DNA from: Tenacibaculum singaporense
GTDB lineage: Bacteria > Bacteroidota > Bacteroidia > Flavobacteriales > Flavobacteriaceae
Length of the DNA: 64,000 nt
Assembly (NCBI RefSeq): GCF_003867015.1
Contig: NZ_CP032548.1
Coordinates: forward strand, 434,001-498,000
Direction of reading: 5' to 3'
Positions 53,743 through 61,594 of this stretch are shown one piece after another. Under the pieces are notes generated by a model. The model ran no database searches. It had not been told where the DNA came from and worked only from the letters and a program-made list of their open reading frames with translations. The position numbers and the translations under genes are program-made. Numbering within the stretch: position 1 is the stretch's first letter; each line of letters opens with the position of its first letter.

Positions 53743-56145
53743 TTAAAACTCCACCTCTTTTGGCATTAGATTTTCTGTAACCACTTCTTCAGACACAATC
53801 GGGTCGAGTTTCCCTGAATAAATATTGTATTTCAACTCATCGAGTGGTTTATCTTGGTAACGGTTTTTATCCGTATAAATAAAGTTGGTTTTATAATGAT
53901 TTGTTTTCTCGGTAAAGAAAATACAATCCCCATCAAAGCCACTTTTAGCACCACCACGCATTTTACCATCTGCGGTTTGTTGAAAGATGATAAAAAACAA
54001 CTTTCCGTCGTACTTCTTTCGTAAGTCTTTGTCAATTTCAAACTTGCTATCCAGTTCCTTTAATTTAGCAAAACTATCAATCACAATCACATCGTTTTCT
54101 CTAATCAGCTTGTCTAATTGGTCTAGGTTTTCAATATCAGGATTGGACAAGTTTCGTTCTGCTACTTCGTTAAAATACATATCCGCTTTGTCCCAATACA
54201 ACGCACTTTCAGGGTGTTCTTCCATAGAAGCATGACCTACCTTGTATTTTTGAGCTAGTACATTGATAAACTTAAAGGCAAAGTGTGTTTTACTTGAACC
54301 TCGTTTCCCTGCTAGGGTAATCACCAAACTTTCTTTGGTTTTTATCTCTAGCTTTCCTAAAAAGCTTGCCAATACAACATCTTCAATTTGGTAATACTCA
54401 AAGGTTCTATGTCGTAGTTGCTTTCGTTTGTAGGCTACCGAGTTTGTATTGAGATTCCCTGGTATATTGTTATTGGATTGAGGCTTTGACACTCTTTTGA
54501 TGGATCTGTTTAAAGCAGGTGTTTTCGTTGGTTTTGAGCTTGCTTTTTGACTGGTTTTTACCAGTGCTTTGTAAAACTTGGGTTCTTTGTTAGTGTCTAC
54601 TTGTAAGAGGTAATCCACTGCTTTTTGTGCCTCACTAGCTGCACGCATTAAAAGCTTTGTATCTTCTTGCATAAATTGTAACGCCAATTGCCAGTTTTTT
54701 AGGTAGTCCGCATGGTTTGCTTGTGTCTTCCATAAAATTCCTGCTTGTGCGGATAAAAACACCGCTCCAAATTCTGCTATGAGTTCTTCCTTGGCATACA
54801 CCACATCACCAAAACGTTTTCCAAAAGGACGGTTCAATCGGCTTGGGTGTCCTGTACTGTGTATCATTTCGTGGAATAGCGTACTGTAGTAGTCAACACT
54901 TTGATAAAAGGCTTCGTACTTGGGCATTTTTACTTTGTCCTGAGTGGGGTTGTAACTCGCTCCTTTAAATCCGTGTACTATCTTCGCACTGTCTTTCGGA
55001 AAGTGTTGAATGATAAGTTCTGCTATCGGGTTCTTTTCTTCTGTATTATGAGGGGCACTTGGTGAAACAAAACCTAAACGTGCTTTTTCCAAAGCGGTTA
55101 GTTTATTCAATCCAAAATCAATGCCCTCAATATCTGCTCCGTTGAAAACCGTATAGTATTTTAAGATAGGAATAGTCTGTACGAGAAAATCAAAATGACT
55201 CGTATCATAGCCTTTCGATTGTAAAAAGTCTTGCATTTTTTGTTTGTTATAGGTGGCGTATTCGAGTCCTTTTTGAGCATCTGAAAATTTATACAGGCGG
55301 GTAAAGTAGATTACTTCTAACCCTTTAGCGCCTTTTTTGAGTTTCCCTTTTGCTTCTTGTATTTGTTTAAAGGTTAAGAAATAAGGGTTTTTATACGCTC
55401 CAAAAGGATTGCCTTTTTTTAGCAGTATGATATTGATACCTCTATAGGCTTTTTTAGAGGCAAAGCTCACAGGTGATAGATACCCGCCTTTTTCTAAAAA
55501 GGTATCATCCCATCCCAACTTTGGTGTTCCTTTAGCGCTCTTGATAGCACTGATAAGTTTATCCGTAATCATCTGATAGATTTGGTCGGGGCTTACAGGG
55601 GCATTCAGTCCTGTGGTATTGGTGTCTTCTTCCTGAATGAAGTCTAAACCTGCTAAAAATTCTAAGGGGATATTTTCAGCAGGTTGTTGGGGTTTAGTGG
55701 CAGGCGCTACAGCACTTTTTTTTTTTGAGGTAGCTTTTACAATCTTACCTCCCTTTGCATATTTATAGCCTTTTTTCAAACGTCCACTAGCGGTCAATCC
55801 CTCTTTTCTTTTTGGGGCTGCCAATCCTTTTCGAGTAGGTTTGGGTACTTTGGCGCTTGCTTTGACTACACGTCCTTTGATAAAACGCCATCCTTTGCGC
55901 AAACGTCCGCAACTGGTTAAGGCTTCTTTGTATGCTCCTGTATGCCTTGGTGCATTCAGTCCTGTGGCATATCGTTTGACTGAGATGTTAAACGTCGTGT
56001 ATTTAGGGTGGTCGTTTAAGATTTTTGAGACCCTATAAATAACCTCCGTATTGTTTTCTTTTTTTGCCTGTGTTACTAATCTTTCTAAAGTACTTCGGCT
56101 GACTTCCTTGCCGTCTAAGGCTTGAAATTTTTGTATGGTATTCAT
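53743..56145 (-). CDS. 800-residue fusion: basic repeats, ArdC zincin, RecA-like ATPase
   Basis: Residues 61-98 and 107-140 are two copies of a basic motif (GL-N/A-AP ... GRLKKGYKYAKGGKIVKA). Residues 185-345 resemble the ssDNA-binding ArdC N domain (YRGINIILL, LTFKQIQEAKGKLKKGAKG). Residues 420-470 form a zincin with HEMIH (425-429) and EELIAEFGAVFLSA. Residues 580-770 form a RecA/KaiC-like ATPase with GKRGSSKT (613-620) and VIVIDSFAK (686-694). ArdC proteins protect incoming DNA from restriction. The ATPase arm could work in replication or DNA handling. The fusion as a whole has no function I can name. Confidence 0.85.
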   Translation of the reverse strand: MNTIQKFQALDGKEVSRSTLERLVTQAKKENNTEVIYRVSKILNDHPKYTTFNISVKRYATGLNAPRHTGAYKEALTSCGRLRKGWRFIKGRVVKASAKVPKPTRKGLAAPKRKEGLTASGRLKKGYKYAKGGKIVKATSKKKSAVAPATKPQQPAENIPLEFLAGLDFIQEEDTNTTGLNAPVSPDQIYQMITDKLISAIKSAKGTPKLGWDDTFLEKGGYLSPVSFASKKAYRGINIILLKKGNPFGAYKNPYFLTFKQIQEAKGKLKKGAKGLEVIYFTRLYKFSDAQKGLEYATYNKQKMQDFLQSKGYDTSHFDFLVQTIPILKYYTVFNGADIEGIDFGLNKLTALEKARLGFVSPSAPHNTEEKNPIAELIIQHFPKDSAKIVHGFKGASYNPTQDKVKMPKYEAFYQSVDYYSTLFHEMIHSTGHPSRLNRPFGKRFGDVVYAKEELIAEFGAVFLSAQAGILWKTQANHADYLKNWQLALQFMQEDTKLLMRAASEAQKAVDYLLQVDTNKEPKFYKALVKTSQKASSKPTKTPALNRSIKRVSKPQSNNNIPGNLNTNSVAYKRKQLRHRTFEYYQIEDVVLASFLGKLEIKTKESLVITLAGKRGSSKTHFAFKFINVLAQKYKVGHASMEEHPESALYWDKADMYFNEVAERNLSNPDIENLDQLDKLIRENDVIVIDSFAKLKELDSKFEIDKDLRKKYDGKLFFIIFQQTADGKMRGGAKSGFDGDCIFFTEKTNHYKTNFIYTDKNRYQDKPLDELKYNIYSGKLDPIVSEEVVTENLMPKEVEF

Positions 56146-56146
56146 C

Positions 56147-56244
56147 TTATTTTTTCTTTTTCTTTTTAGCTTTTGTATATATCACATAGCTGATAAGGGC
56201 TATACTAGTAATACTTACCAGCAACGTTGTTGCCTTTTTTTTTT
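56147..56244 (-). other. -1 frame membrane-anchor extension of the GH108 gene
   Basis: At the A10 run (minus strand, 56235-56244) the sequence A-AAA-AAG is a classic -1 slippery site. In the -1 frame the DNA is open and reads KKATTLLVSITSIALISYV, then IYTKAKKKKKK and stop at 56147-56149, 1 base before the next gene's ATG. A helix plus Lys tail is exactly what several neighbours carry. It could be programmed frameshifting, a slippage variant, or a homopolymer sequencing error. Confidence 0.6.
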
Positions 56245-56793
56245 GAGGTCAACACCAAACTTATGAGCTAGTGCAAACACTCTTCCTGTCCAGCTCGTTG
56301 CAAAGTATTGGTAGTCTTTTAAGCGTTTGTAATAGGCGAGACGTTCTTTTCCTATACGCTCAAAAAGCTGTTTGGCATCTACCGAGTTAATGGCTTTAAC
56401 AGTATTAGATCCTATGACATAATCTACCTGTAGGTTTTTGCCAAAGTATCGGTTTAAAGAGCGTTGCACGATACCTGCGGTTACTCTTGGATTGGCGTTT
56501 ATCGCATGGTCGACTATCATTTCTGCCACTGCCTGACTACGGATGCTATCGGCTTGCATTTTGTCCCAAAACTCATTTTTAAAAAGGATGTGAGCTTCTA
56601 CTTTGGTAAGGCTTTTCATATCGTTGATGCTCGGAGGTCTGCCTAGTATCTTTTCATAGAATTTAGCGGAAATTCCGTGATTGGTTCCAACTCGTTCTTT
56701 TTTTGAGTTGTAGTTTCCTTTGTCGTTTTTTAGGTTTTGATACCCGCCCTCTGCTTGTTCTAAAGAGGGTTTGAATAGTTCATAGCTTGCCAT
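56215..56793 (-). CDS. GH108-type muramidase
   Basis: This 192-residue protein has the catalytic Glu in LEQAEGGYQN (E15), followed by GTNHGISAKFYEKILG, AHILFKNEFWDKMQAD and MIVDHAINANP. That is the glycoside hydrolase 108 plus peptidoglycan-binding layout found in phage endolysins and secretion activators. No signal peptide is present. The frame ends DLKKK then five other residues because an A10 run shifts it. In the -1 frame a further 96 bases encode a membrane helix (see the separate entry). It should cut the peptidoglycan glycan chain. Confidence 0.85.
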   Translation of the reverse strand: MASYELFKPSLEQAEGGYQNLKNDKGNYNSKKERVGTNHGISAKFYEKILGRPPSINDMKSLTKVEAHILFKNEFWDKMQADSIRSQAVAEMIVDHAINANPRVTAGIVQRSLNRYFGKNLQVDYVIGSNTVKAINSVDAKQLFERIGKERLAYYKRLKDYQYFATSWTGRVFALAHKFGVDLKKKRQQRCW

Positions 56794-56808
56794 TTTCTTT
56801 TTTCTTTT

Positions 56809-57291
56809 TTAAAATTGTACGGTTCGTGTGTTTCCTAAACTGGCTACGTCCAGTTCAAAACGCAACGCCTTTATAAAGTCCTGTTGCTTTTTTTGAAGCT
56901 CCTCAAAAACCAACTGTCCTACAGTGAGTACAGGCAGGGTAATGTGCGTGGGTGGTAACTGGTACATACCGCCACTAGGAATGCTAATTTTGTGGGTATT
57001 CAGCTTGGTAAAGGCTAATTGCTTCCCTGTCTTCTTTTCATACACTCGTAGCTCTTTTGCACTTATAAATCCTGTATTGATATTCAAATGTTCTTTCGTT
57101 GGATTTCGTAGCTGTATGTCTAGTTCTAAGGCGATGTATTGCCATGAGAGCTGCACATTTCTAATTCCTGAAACACGAAACTGTAATTGTTCTATTATAC
57201 GGGTCAGTTGGGCTTTCTTTTGGCTGATAAAAGCGGTTAGGGTTATTAAGCCTATGCCTGCTCCAACGACCCATAGCTTTCTTGTGTTCAT
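56809..57291 (-). CDS. LEA-2-like membrane-anchored protein
   Basis: This protein is about 160 residues from ATG 57289-57291. The N-terminal helix (LWVVGAGIGLITLTAFI) is followed by about 120 residues of beta strands: LSWQYIALELDIQLRNPT, FISAKELRVYEKKTG and PTHITLPVLTVGQLVFEEL. The pattern of LD-x-x-LRNPT resembles the water-stress/LEA-2 fold seen in some membrane-linked proteins. It faces the periplasm or virion interior, depending on what the module is. It lies between the GH108 and lipoprotein genes. Confidence 0.6.
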   Translation of the reverse strand: MNTRKLWVVGAGIGLITLTAFISQKKAQLTRIIEQLQFRVSGIRNVQLSWQYIALELDIQLRNPTKEHLNINTGFISAKELRVYEKKTGKQLAFTKLNTHKISIPSGGMYQLPPTHITLPVLTVGQLVFEELQKKQQDFIKALRFELDVASLGNTRTVQF

Positions 57292-57299
57292 TCGTGGTT

Positions 57300-57794
57300 T
57301 TAAGTTGTTTTGACGATTCCATAGACCATGCCTGCAAGGACTAAGAGCAGTACCCAAACCCACAAGGGCAATCGGTGTGTTGTTGCTTGCTCTTTTACCT
57401 CTTGTTTGTGCTTTTTGTACTGGCTCGTTGATGTACTATCCCGCTGTTTGGTTACAACCTCCTTGGTAGCGCCTATGGTACTGCGTATCTCAAATCCTTG
57501 GGCTTGGGTATCGTAGCGAATGCTATAACTGTTTGTACCGCTTTGTTTGCTACTGGCAAAGTGTTGTAATTTTTGATTAACTAGGCTGTCTAGTAGGGTA
57601 TCTCCAGTGGCAACCTTTATAAATATTTTGTCTTGAATAGCGCTATTGATAGTGATGCTCTGTACACTGTCTTTTTGTACATAAACACTATCCACTTGGG
57701 TTTCTAAAGTGTGGGTCTTACTGTGTTTGGTTGTCCCACACGCTGTAATCAGTAGTAATAAAACAATACTGAGTATTTTAAATGTCTTTTCCAT
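57300..57794 (-). CDS. lipoprotein with C-terminal membrane helix (u-spanin-like)
   Basis: This 164-residue protein has a lipoprotein signal with lipobox ITAC (Cys about residue 19), a Gln/Ser/Thr/Lys-rich extended middle and one C-terminal helix (PLWVWVLLLVLAGMVYGIV) ending KTT. Tethers with a lipid at one end and an inner-membrane helix at the other are the architecture of unimolecular spanins, which fuse the two membranes in phage lysis. It stands two genes from a muramidase gene. The spanin role is an inference; no sequence family is recognised. Confidence 0.65.
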   Translation of the reverse strand: MEKTFKILSIVLLLLITACGTTKHSKTHTLETQVDSVYVQKDSVQSITINSAIQDKIFIKVATGDTLLDSLVNQKLQHFASSKQSGTNSYSIRYDTQAQGFEIRSTIGATKEVVTKQRDSTSTSQYKKHKQEVKEQATTHRLPLWVWVLLLVLAGMVYGIVKTT

Positions 57795-58125
57795 ATTTTG
57801 TAATGTATTTGTCGAGTTCTTGTTGTTGCTTGGCTACAATGCTGTGTAGCTTTGTATTCATGTGTTCCAATTGTTCGATATACTGATGTAGTGAACCGAT
57901 ACGAGCCATAAAATCACTTTTAATGCTTTCTATCATTTCTGCATTGATGTCAAAGGCTCGTTTGTAATTCTCTAGCTTTTGTAAATCGGCTTTGTAACGT
58001 CTTTCTAGGGCTAGGTTCTTGGCTTCTTGGTGGCGTATCTTCCGCATTTTAAAGCCTGCGAAAAAGGAAAAAACTAGCCCTAAAATACCTGTGATTTTTT
58101 CCCAGTGCATGAGTATAAACTCCAT
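57778..58125 (-). CDS. small coiled-coil membrane protein
   Basis: This 115-residue protein has one N-terminal helix (EKITGILGLVFSFFAGF) and then a continuous charged coiled coil to the end (ALERRYKADLQKLENYKRA, HQYIEQLEHMNTKLHSIV). It overlaps the spanin-like gene by 17 bases and the upstream gene by TAATG. A pinholin-like or a structural role both fit; neither is shown. Confidence 0.6.
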   Translation of the reverse strand: MEFILMHWEKITGILGLVFSFFAGFKMRKIRHQEAKNLALERRYKADLQKLENYKRAFDINAEMIESIKSDFMARIGSLHQYIEQLEHMNTKLHSIVAKQQQELDKYITKYGKDI

Positions 58126-58604
58126 TAGGTCGTCGTTTTATTCTTTTTCTTATCCTTGGCAATGGCATACATAAACAGTAAGCCTAACAGTCCCATACTG
58201 GCATAGATATAATTGTTATCTCCTTTCTTATTAGCGGTTATCACTACTTCTGATAGTAGTTCCGAGCTTTCCTGCAACGTGATGGTGGCAGGTAGTTTTG
58301 AGGCTGCTATTTGTAGGGTATCATAGCCCACAAAGGAAATGTGTATCACATCGGTAGGACTGGCATACAATTGAAATGCTCCGTTTGCATCGGGTGTTGT
58401 TCCTTTTTTGGTTTGGGTATTGTACACATTGACAAGCCCTGCTTCAAAGGGTTTTCCTGTGCTTCCGTTGATAATGATTCCGCTGATTAATTGTTGTGCT
58501 GTTGTATTCATCGTACATCCGCAATTTTTTTTCGTGTCAAATTCTTCTTGGGCTTGTTGGGTGTCGGGACATGCCAACCCGTAAATTGGTAAACTTGCTT
58601 CCAT
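58125..58604 (-). CDS. carboxypeptidase-regulatory-like (Ig-type) protein with membrane tail
   Basis: This 159-residue protein contains ISGIIINGSTGKPFEAGLVNVY and KKGTTPDANGAFQLYASPTDVIHISFVGYDT, i.e. a CarboxypepD_reg-like beta-sandwich as found at the N terminus of TonB receptors. A C-terminal helix (YIYASMGLLGLLFMYAI) and a Lys-rich end follow. The first 31 residues hold three Cys (CPDT, NCGC), and an in-frame ATG at residue 32 is an alternative start. No TonB receptor follows, so this is a free domain, perhaps a surface spike. Confidence 0.65.
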   Translation of the reverse strand: MEASLPIYGLACPDTQQAQEEFDTKKNCGCTMNTTAQQLISGIIINGSTGKPFEAGLVNVYNTQTKKGTTPDANGAFQLYASPTDVIHISFVGYDTLQIAASKLPATITLQESSELLSEVVITANKKGDNNYIYASMGLLGLLFMYAIAKDKKKNKTTT

Positions 58605-58626
58605 TGTTCTTTTTCATTTTTTTTGT

Positions 58627-59205
58627 TTAAAAGGGCATGTCTGCGCTTTGTACTAGTTGTTTGATTTGGTGGTATAATTGCCTGTCCCACGTCTCTGAAA
58701 TCTCTGCTTTAAGCCAGTAGATTAAATCGTAATCGTCCGCAAGCTTTTTATCGAGCCATACCGTTGGGGTTTTGCCTCCCATCCGTTTTCTTCTACCAAA
58801 GGTTTTATACACGAGCCTAAAGTCATCGCCTGTTTGTAGTTTGTCAAAGACTTGTTGTACTTTGGCTTCATCGGTGGCAGGAAGTCCAAAAGCGGTGTCG
58901 TTAAAAGCATCTAGTAAGGACTTGGCTAAAATCTTCGCTTGTTCTTTGTCTATACTTAGCTTTCCTGTATTGATATGTAGGTCTGCTTCGATATGGTCGT
59001 TTGCTACGTCTTGAAAGACTTCGGTTACCGCATCGGCTGATTGTTTGAGCCTTTTGTATAGGAAATACGCTACGACACTTCCGCCTGCTACTAGCAGTAG
59101 CGGTTTGTTGGCTAGTAAAAAGGCACTGGCTTCGTTGGCTTTGCTAACGGCTTTTTTAGCGTTGTTTCGGGTGGCAACTTTTGATACACTTGTTTTCTTT
59201 TTCAT
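58627..59205 (-). CDS. unknown protein with one membrane helix
   Basis: This protein is about 192 residues from ATG 59203-59205; starting further up at 59283 would overlap the 51-residue gene. A Lys-rich N terminus, one helix (LLLVAGGSVVAYFLYKRL) and a soluble alpha/beta C-terminal part follow, including ADLHINTGKLSIDKEQAKIL, GRRKRMGGKTPTVWLDKKL and IYWLKAEISETW. No family is recognised. An A-rich run precedes the start, as for neighbouring genes. Confidence 0.6.
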   Translation of the reverse strand: MKKKTSVSKVATRNNAKKAVSKANEASAFLLANKPLLLVAGGSVVAYFLYKRLKQSADAVTEVFQDVANDHIEADLHINTGKLSIDKEQAKILAKSLLDAFNDTAFGLPATDEAKVQQVFDKLQTGDDFRLVYKTFGRRKRMGGKTPTVWLDKKLADDYDLIYWLKAEISETWDRQLYHQIKQLVQSADMPF

Positions 59206-59240
59206 CGCTTTTTTTTTCTCCTGTATCTTGTTGTTGCTTT

Positions 59241-59396
59241 CTACCTTAAAAAGCTCTTGACTGCGCCGTATTTTATCGGGCATGCAAAGTAGCTTTGTGC
59301 TTCTTTATGACTGGATAGTTCTGCTAGTCGTATCAATACTTTTTCTGGTAATTTTTCTAATTGGGCAATGGCTTCTTTTTTAGTTTGTATCTTCAT
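59241..59396 (-). CDS. 51-residue helical protein
   Basis: The ATG at 59394-59396 lies inside the last codons of the preceding coiled-coil gene (17-base overlap). The product begins MKIQTKKEAIAQLEKLPEKV and continues LIRLAELSSHKEAQSYFACP to end SFLR. It is compatible with a small helical protein; no family is recognised. The overlap and clean fit before the next gene's internal start support it. Confidence 0.5.
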   Translation of the reverse strand: MKIQTKKEAIAQLEKLPEKVLIRLAELSSHKEAQSYFACPIKYGAVKSFLR

Positions 59397-60198
59397 GGTG
59401 CTCTTGTTGTTGTTCGATAATCTGTGCTACTTGTGTGATTAAATCTTCTTGCCAGTTGTCAAGCAAATAGTTAAAAAACATCACTTGTTCGTCGGTGGCA
59501 GTGGGAAGCTTTTGTACAAAGGCTTTTTGTATGGGCGAAACATTCGGACTTGCTAACTGGCTCGGGTGTCCTACGGCATTACCTCCTGAAGCTTCTAAGA
59601 TTTTAGGAAGCATCCCCCCCAAAGTTTCCATGGTCTTTTCAAAGGCAGGCGTTTCTAAAAAGCTTTTTTTCTTCAGCAGTTCTCGCTCGACTCTGAGTTC
59701 TTCTCGTTCTTTTGCCGTCTCCAACTTAATGGTGAGTGAGCTGTTGGTTTCTTCTAATACTCGGTTTCGAGAACGCAGGTCTTTGACGGTTTCTTTTAGC
59801 TCTTGTACTTGTTCTTTATAGTCTGCCGAACGTTCTGCTTGTACCATCTTTGCCATCAGCTCTGGCGCTCCTAAAAAGGCAGTAGTGGGGTCGGTAGCAT
59901 TCATATCTTGGGTTAATTTTTCTGTGAGTGTTTGTAGCGTGTGATAGGTGGTTTTTCCATCCTTGGTATAGGTTTTTTGTAAGGTAAAGACCACCGCTCC
60001 GCTAAATCCTTTTTCGGGTAAGGCTTGTAAAAATTGGGCTATCGAACCGTATTTGCTTTCTATGTCCTCTAAGGTAAAGGCGTACTTCTGTGCCGAAGCT
60101 GACTTGACAAGTTTTACGCCGTTACTCGATACCTTGATGACATGATTGCTTCCTCCTTGCAGGTGGTTTTCTACGATGTTCGATAATTGATTATTCAC
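59380..60198 (-). CDS. coiled-coil protein of the virus-like module
   Basis: This 272-residue protein has a first half with alpha/beta elements (FTLEDIESKYGSIAQFLQAL, GAVVFTLQKTYT). A long coiled coil follows at about residues 120-180 (QVQELKETVKDLRSRNRVLE), then a helical C-terminal part (QVMFFNYLLDNWQEDL) and an acidic end. There is no membrane segment or enzyme motif. It resembles a scaffold or assembly factor in build only. It overlaps the upstream gene by 8 bases. Confidence 0.6.
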   Translation of the reverse strand: MNNQLSNIVENHLQGGSNHVIKVSSNGVKLVKSASAQKYAFTLEDIESKYGSIAQFLQALPEKGFSGAVVFTLQKTYTKDGKTTYHTLQTLTEKLTQDMNATDPTTAFLGAPELMAKMVQAERSADYKEQVQELKETVKDLRSRNRVLEETNSSLTIKLETAKEREELRVERELLKKKSFLETPAFEKTMETLGGMLPKILEASGGNAVGHPSQLASPNVSPIQKAFVQKLPTATDEQVMFFNYLLDNWQEDLITQVAQIIEQQQEHHEDTN

Positions 60199-60490
60199 AA
60201 TATAAATACCTTACTATGGCTTTTTTAAAGGGTGTTGTTTGTACGGCTGTGAGTGCTGGGTATTCTGAAAATTCAAAGCGTATCAAGCCGTCTACAATTG
60301 GATGATTGGTGTTTATTACAAAGGGGGCTTGGGCAGTGATTCGCTGTCCTGAACCGTCTTTGATAAGCAAAGGGACACTTAGCTCGTGTGGGTGTATTTC
60401 AAGCTTTACAACGCCTTTGCAATCGTTCTTCTCGGAAAAGTTTATCTCAAAATCATCGGTAAACTGTTCGCTGTGGTATATGGTCTTCAT
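60191..60490 (-). CDS. small beta-rich protein 1
   Basis: This protein is about 99 residues from ATG 60488-60490. Predicted strands run throughout (DDFEINFSEKNDCKG, VVKLEIHPHELSVPLLI, GLIRFEFSEYPALTAV). There is no signal or membrane segment. It is the third of three consecutive beta-rich genes (with 60493 and 60982). A minor capsid or assembly protein is conceivable, not shown. Confidence 0.55.
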   Translation of the reverse strand: MKTIYHSEQFTDDFEINFSEKNDCKGVVKLEIHPHELSVPLLIKDGSGQRITAQAPFVINTNHPIVDGLIRFEFSEYPALTAVQTTPFKKAIVRYLYCE

Positions 60491-60492
60491 TC

Positions 60493-60918
60493 TTAGCACG
60501 GGTTAGGGGCTTCTATCTCAAAAATGAACTCGCCACAAATAGGTCTGTTTCCTAGGGTTTCCCAACTGATAGTTACACGTTCGTTTTTGCTTTCAAAGTC
60601 AAGTTCTTTAAAGCCCTCGTTATAGCCTCCGCTTTTGTGTTCATAGTCTTTGATGTCCGTGGTCTCAGTCAGCAAATGTCCTCTGCTGTCTTTGAGGGTA
60701 ATGTCTGTTTGAGAAATTCCGAAAGGAACTAATCTCGACATCGTTTCTCCTGTGCGCATACCTGTGTCCATAGGGGGCATATAGGAGATAAAATACACTC
60801 CGATTACTTTTCCTGTGGGAATGGTGTCGCTGACCTCATTTTGTAAGAGTTCTTCAGGGGGAAGATTGGTCTTTAAAAGGTCTTTGTTGATTTTTATGCG
60901 TTTGTATATCTTTTTCAT
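60493..60918 (-). CDS. beta-rich protein 2
   Basis: This protein is about 141 residues from ATG 60916-60918. It contains VIGVYFISYMPPMDTGMRTG, DITLKDSRGHLLTETTDI and ERVTISWETLGNRP, then ends CGEFIFEIEAPNPC. The strand/turn rhythm suits a jelly-roll or Ig-like sandwich. It follows the hairpin at 60936 and the candidate capsid gene. No family is recognised. Confidence 0.55.
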   Translation of the reverse strand: MKKIYKRIKINKDLLKTNLPPEELLQNEVSDTIPTGKVIGVYFISYMPPMDTGMRTGETMSRLVPFGISQTDITLKDSRGHLLTETTDIKDYEHKSGGYNEGFKELDFESKNERVTISWETLGNRPICGEFIFEIEAPNPC

Positions 60919-60935
60919 CTTCGGTACTTGTGGTA

Positions 60936-60965
60936 ACACTTTGCGCCTGTCTTAGCGCAAAGTGT
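60936..60965. other. perfect 11-bp stem-loop without T-run
   Basis: ACACTTTGCGC and its exact complement enclose the loop CTGTCTTA, in the gap after the 195-residue gene. Neither exit side has a T-tract, so it is not a standard terminator. It could protect the upstream mRNA from 3' decay or be a protein-binding or processing site. Confidence 0.65.
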
Positions 60966-60981
60966 GGTTATAAAAATGAGC

Positions 60982-61569
60982 TTAGCGTTTTTGATAGGTC
61001 GCAAATCCTGATAAGCGTGCAGAAGCGAACAGGGCTTTTCCGTCTTCTAACGTGATTTTTGCACCTTCTGGGTATTGGATTTCAATTTCGGTAATGGTGT
61101 CGTCTTCCAACAGGGCAAATGAGCCTAATTTGAAATAGTGGTTACCGCTTTCGGTAGCGCCTAAAATGTCACAAATCGGTAATTCAATTAGGATTTCGTT
61201 TTTTTGCTTGACTACAACCATCGATTGCATTAAGGTATTTGGAACTTTAGCAATGCTATAGGCAATGTCTTGCTCTGGCTTGCTGGCATCGTCAATGGCA
61301 CATTTAAACGTAATGCCATTGGCTACAAAGACACGTCCTTTGACTAGGGAGTTTCCGTCAAAATTGGTCACGCCTCTTTTGGCTACTGACGAACCTGTTA
61401 ACAGGGACACTGTACCGCCTACATCTACTTTTTTGTTGGCGTATAAAAAGCTTGGCATGGGCTTCATCGCACTGATGTTCCACTTTTCGTTTTCTTTGCG
61501 TTTGGAGTTCTTGTATTTTAAATACTCGGTTACTCGTAAATAAGGTTCTTCGTTTCTTAAAAAATTCAT
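60982..61569 (-). CDS. beta-rich protein 3, candidate capsid protein
   Basis: This 195-residue soluble protein has predicted strands almost throughout its second half: GRVFVANGITFKCAI, QSMVVVKQKNEILIELPI, NHYFKLGSFALLEDD, TITEIEIQYP and ALFASARLSGFATY. There is no signal peptide, helix-rich region or enzyme motif. Size and strand content suit one jelly-roll. The stem-loop after it would stabilise an abundant mRNA. It is the best capsid candidate visible, but no homology is recognised, so a low-confidence suggestion only. Confidence 0.5.
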   Translation of the reverse strand: MNFLRNEEPYLRVTEYLKYKNSKRKENEKWNISAMKPMPSFLYANKKVDVGGTVSLLTGSSVAKRGVTNFDGNSLVKGRVFVANGITFKCAIDDASKPEQDIAYSIAKVPNTLMQSMVVVKQKNEILIELPICDILGATESGNHYFKLGSFALLEDDTITEIEIQYPEGAKITLEDGKALFASARLSGFATYQKR

Positions 61570-61594
61570 CTTTTTCTTTTCTCTTTTTTGTTCT

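Noticed and set aside
58508..58690. 60-codon minus-strand frame between the 58125 and 58627 genes
   Set aside because: It lies over the ends of two better supported genes in another frame, has no hydrophobic or conserved pattern, and its start is inside a coding region.
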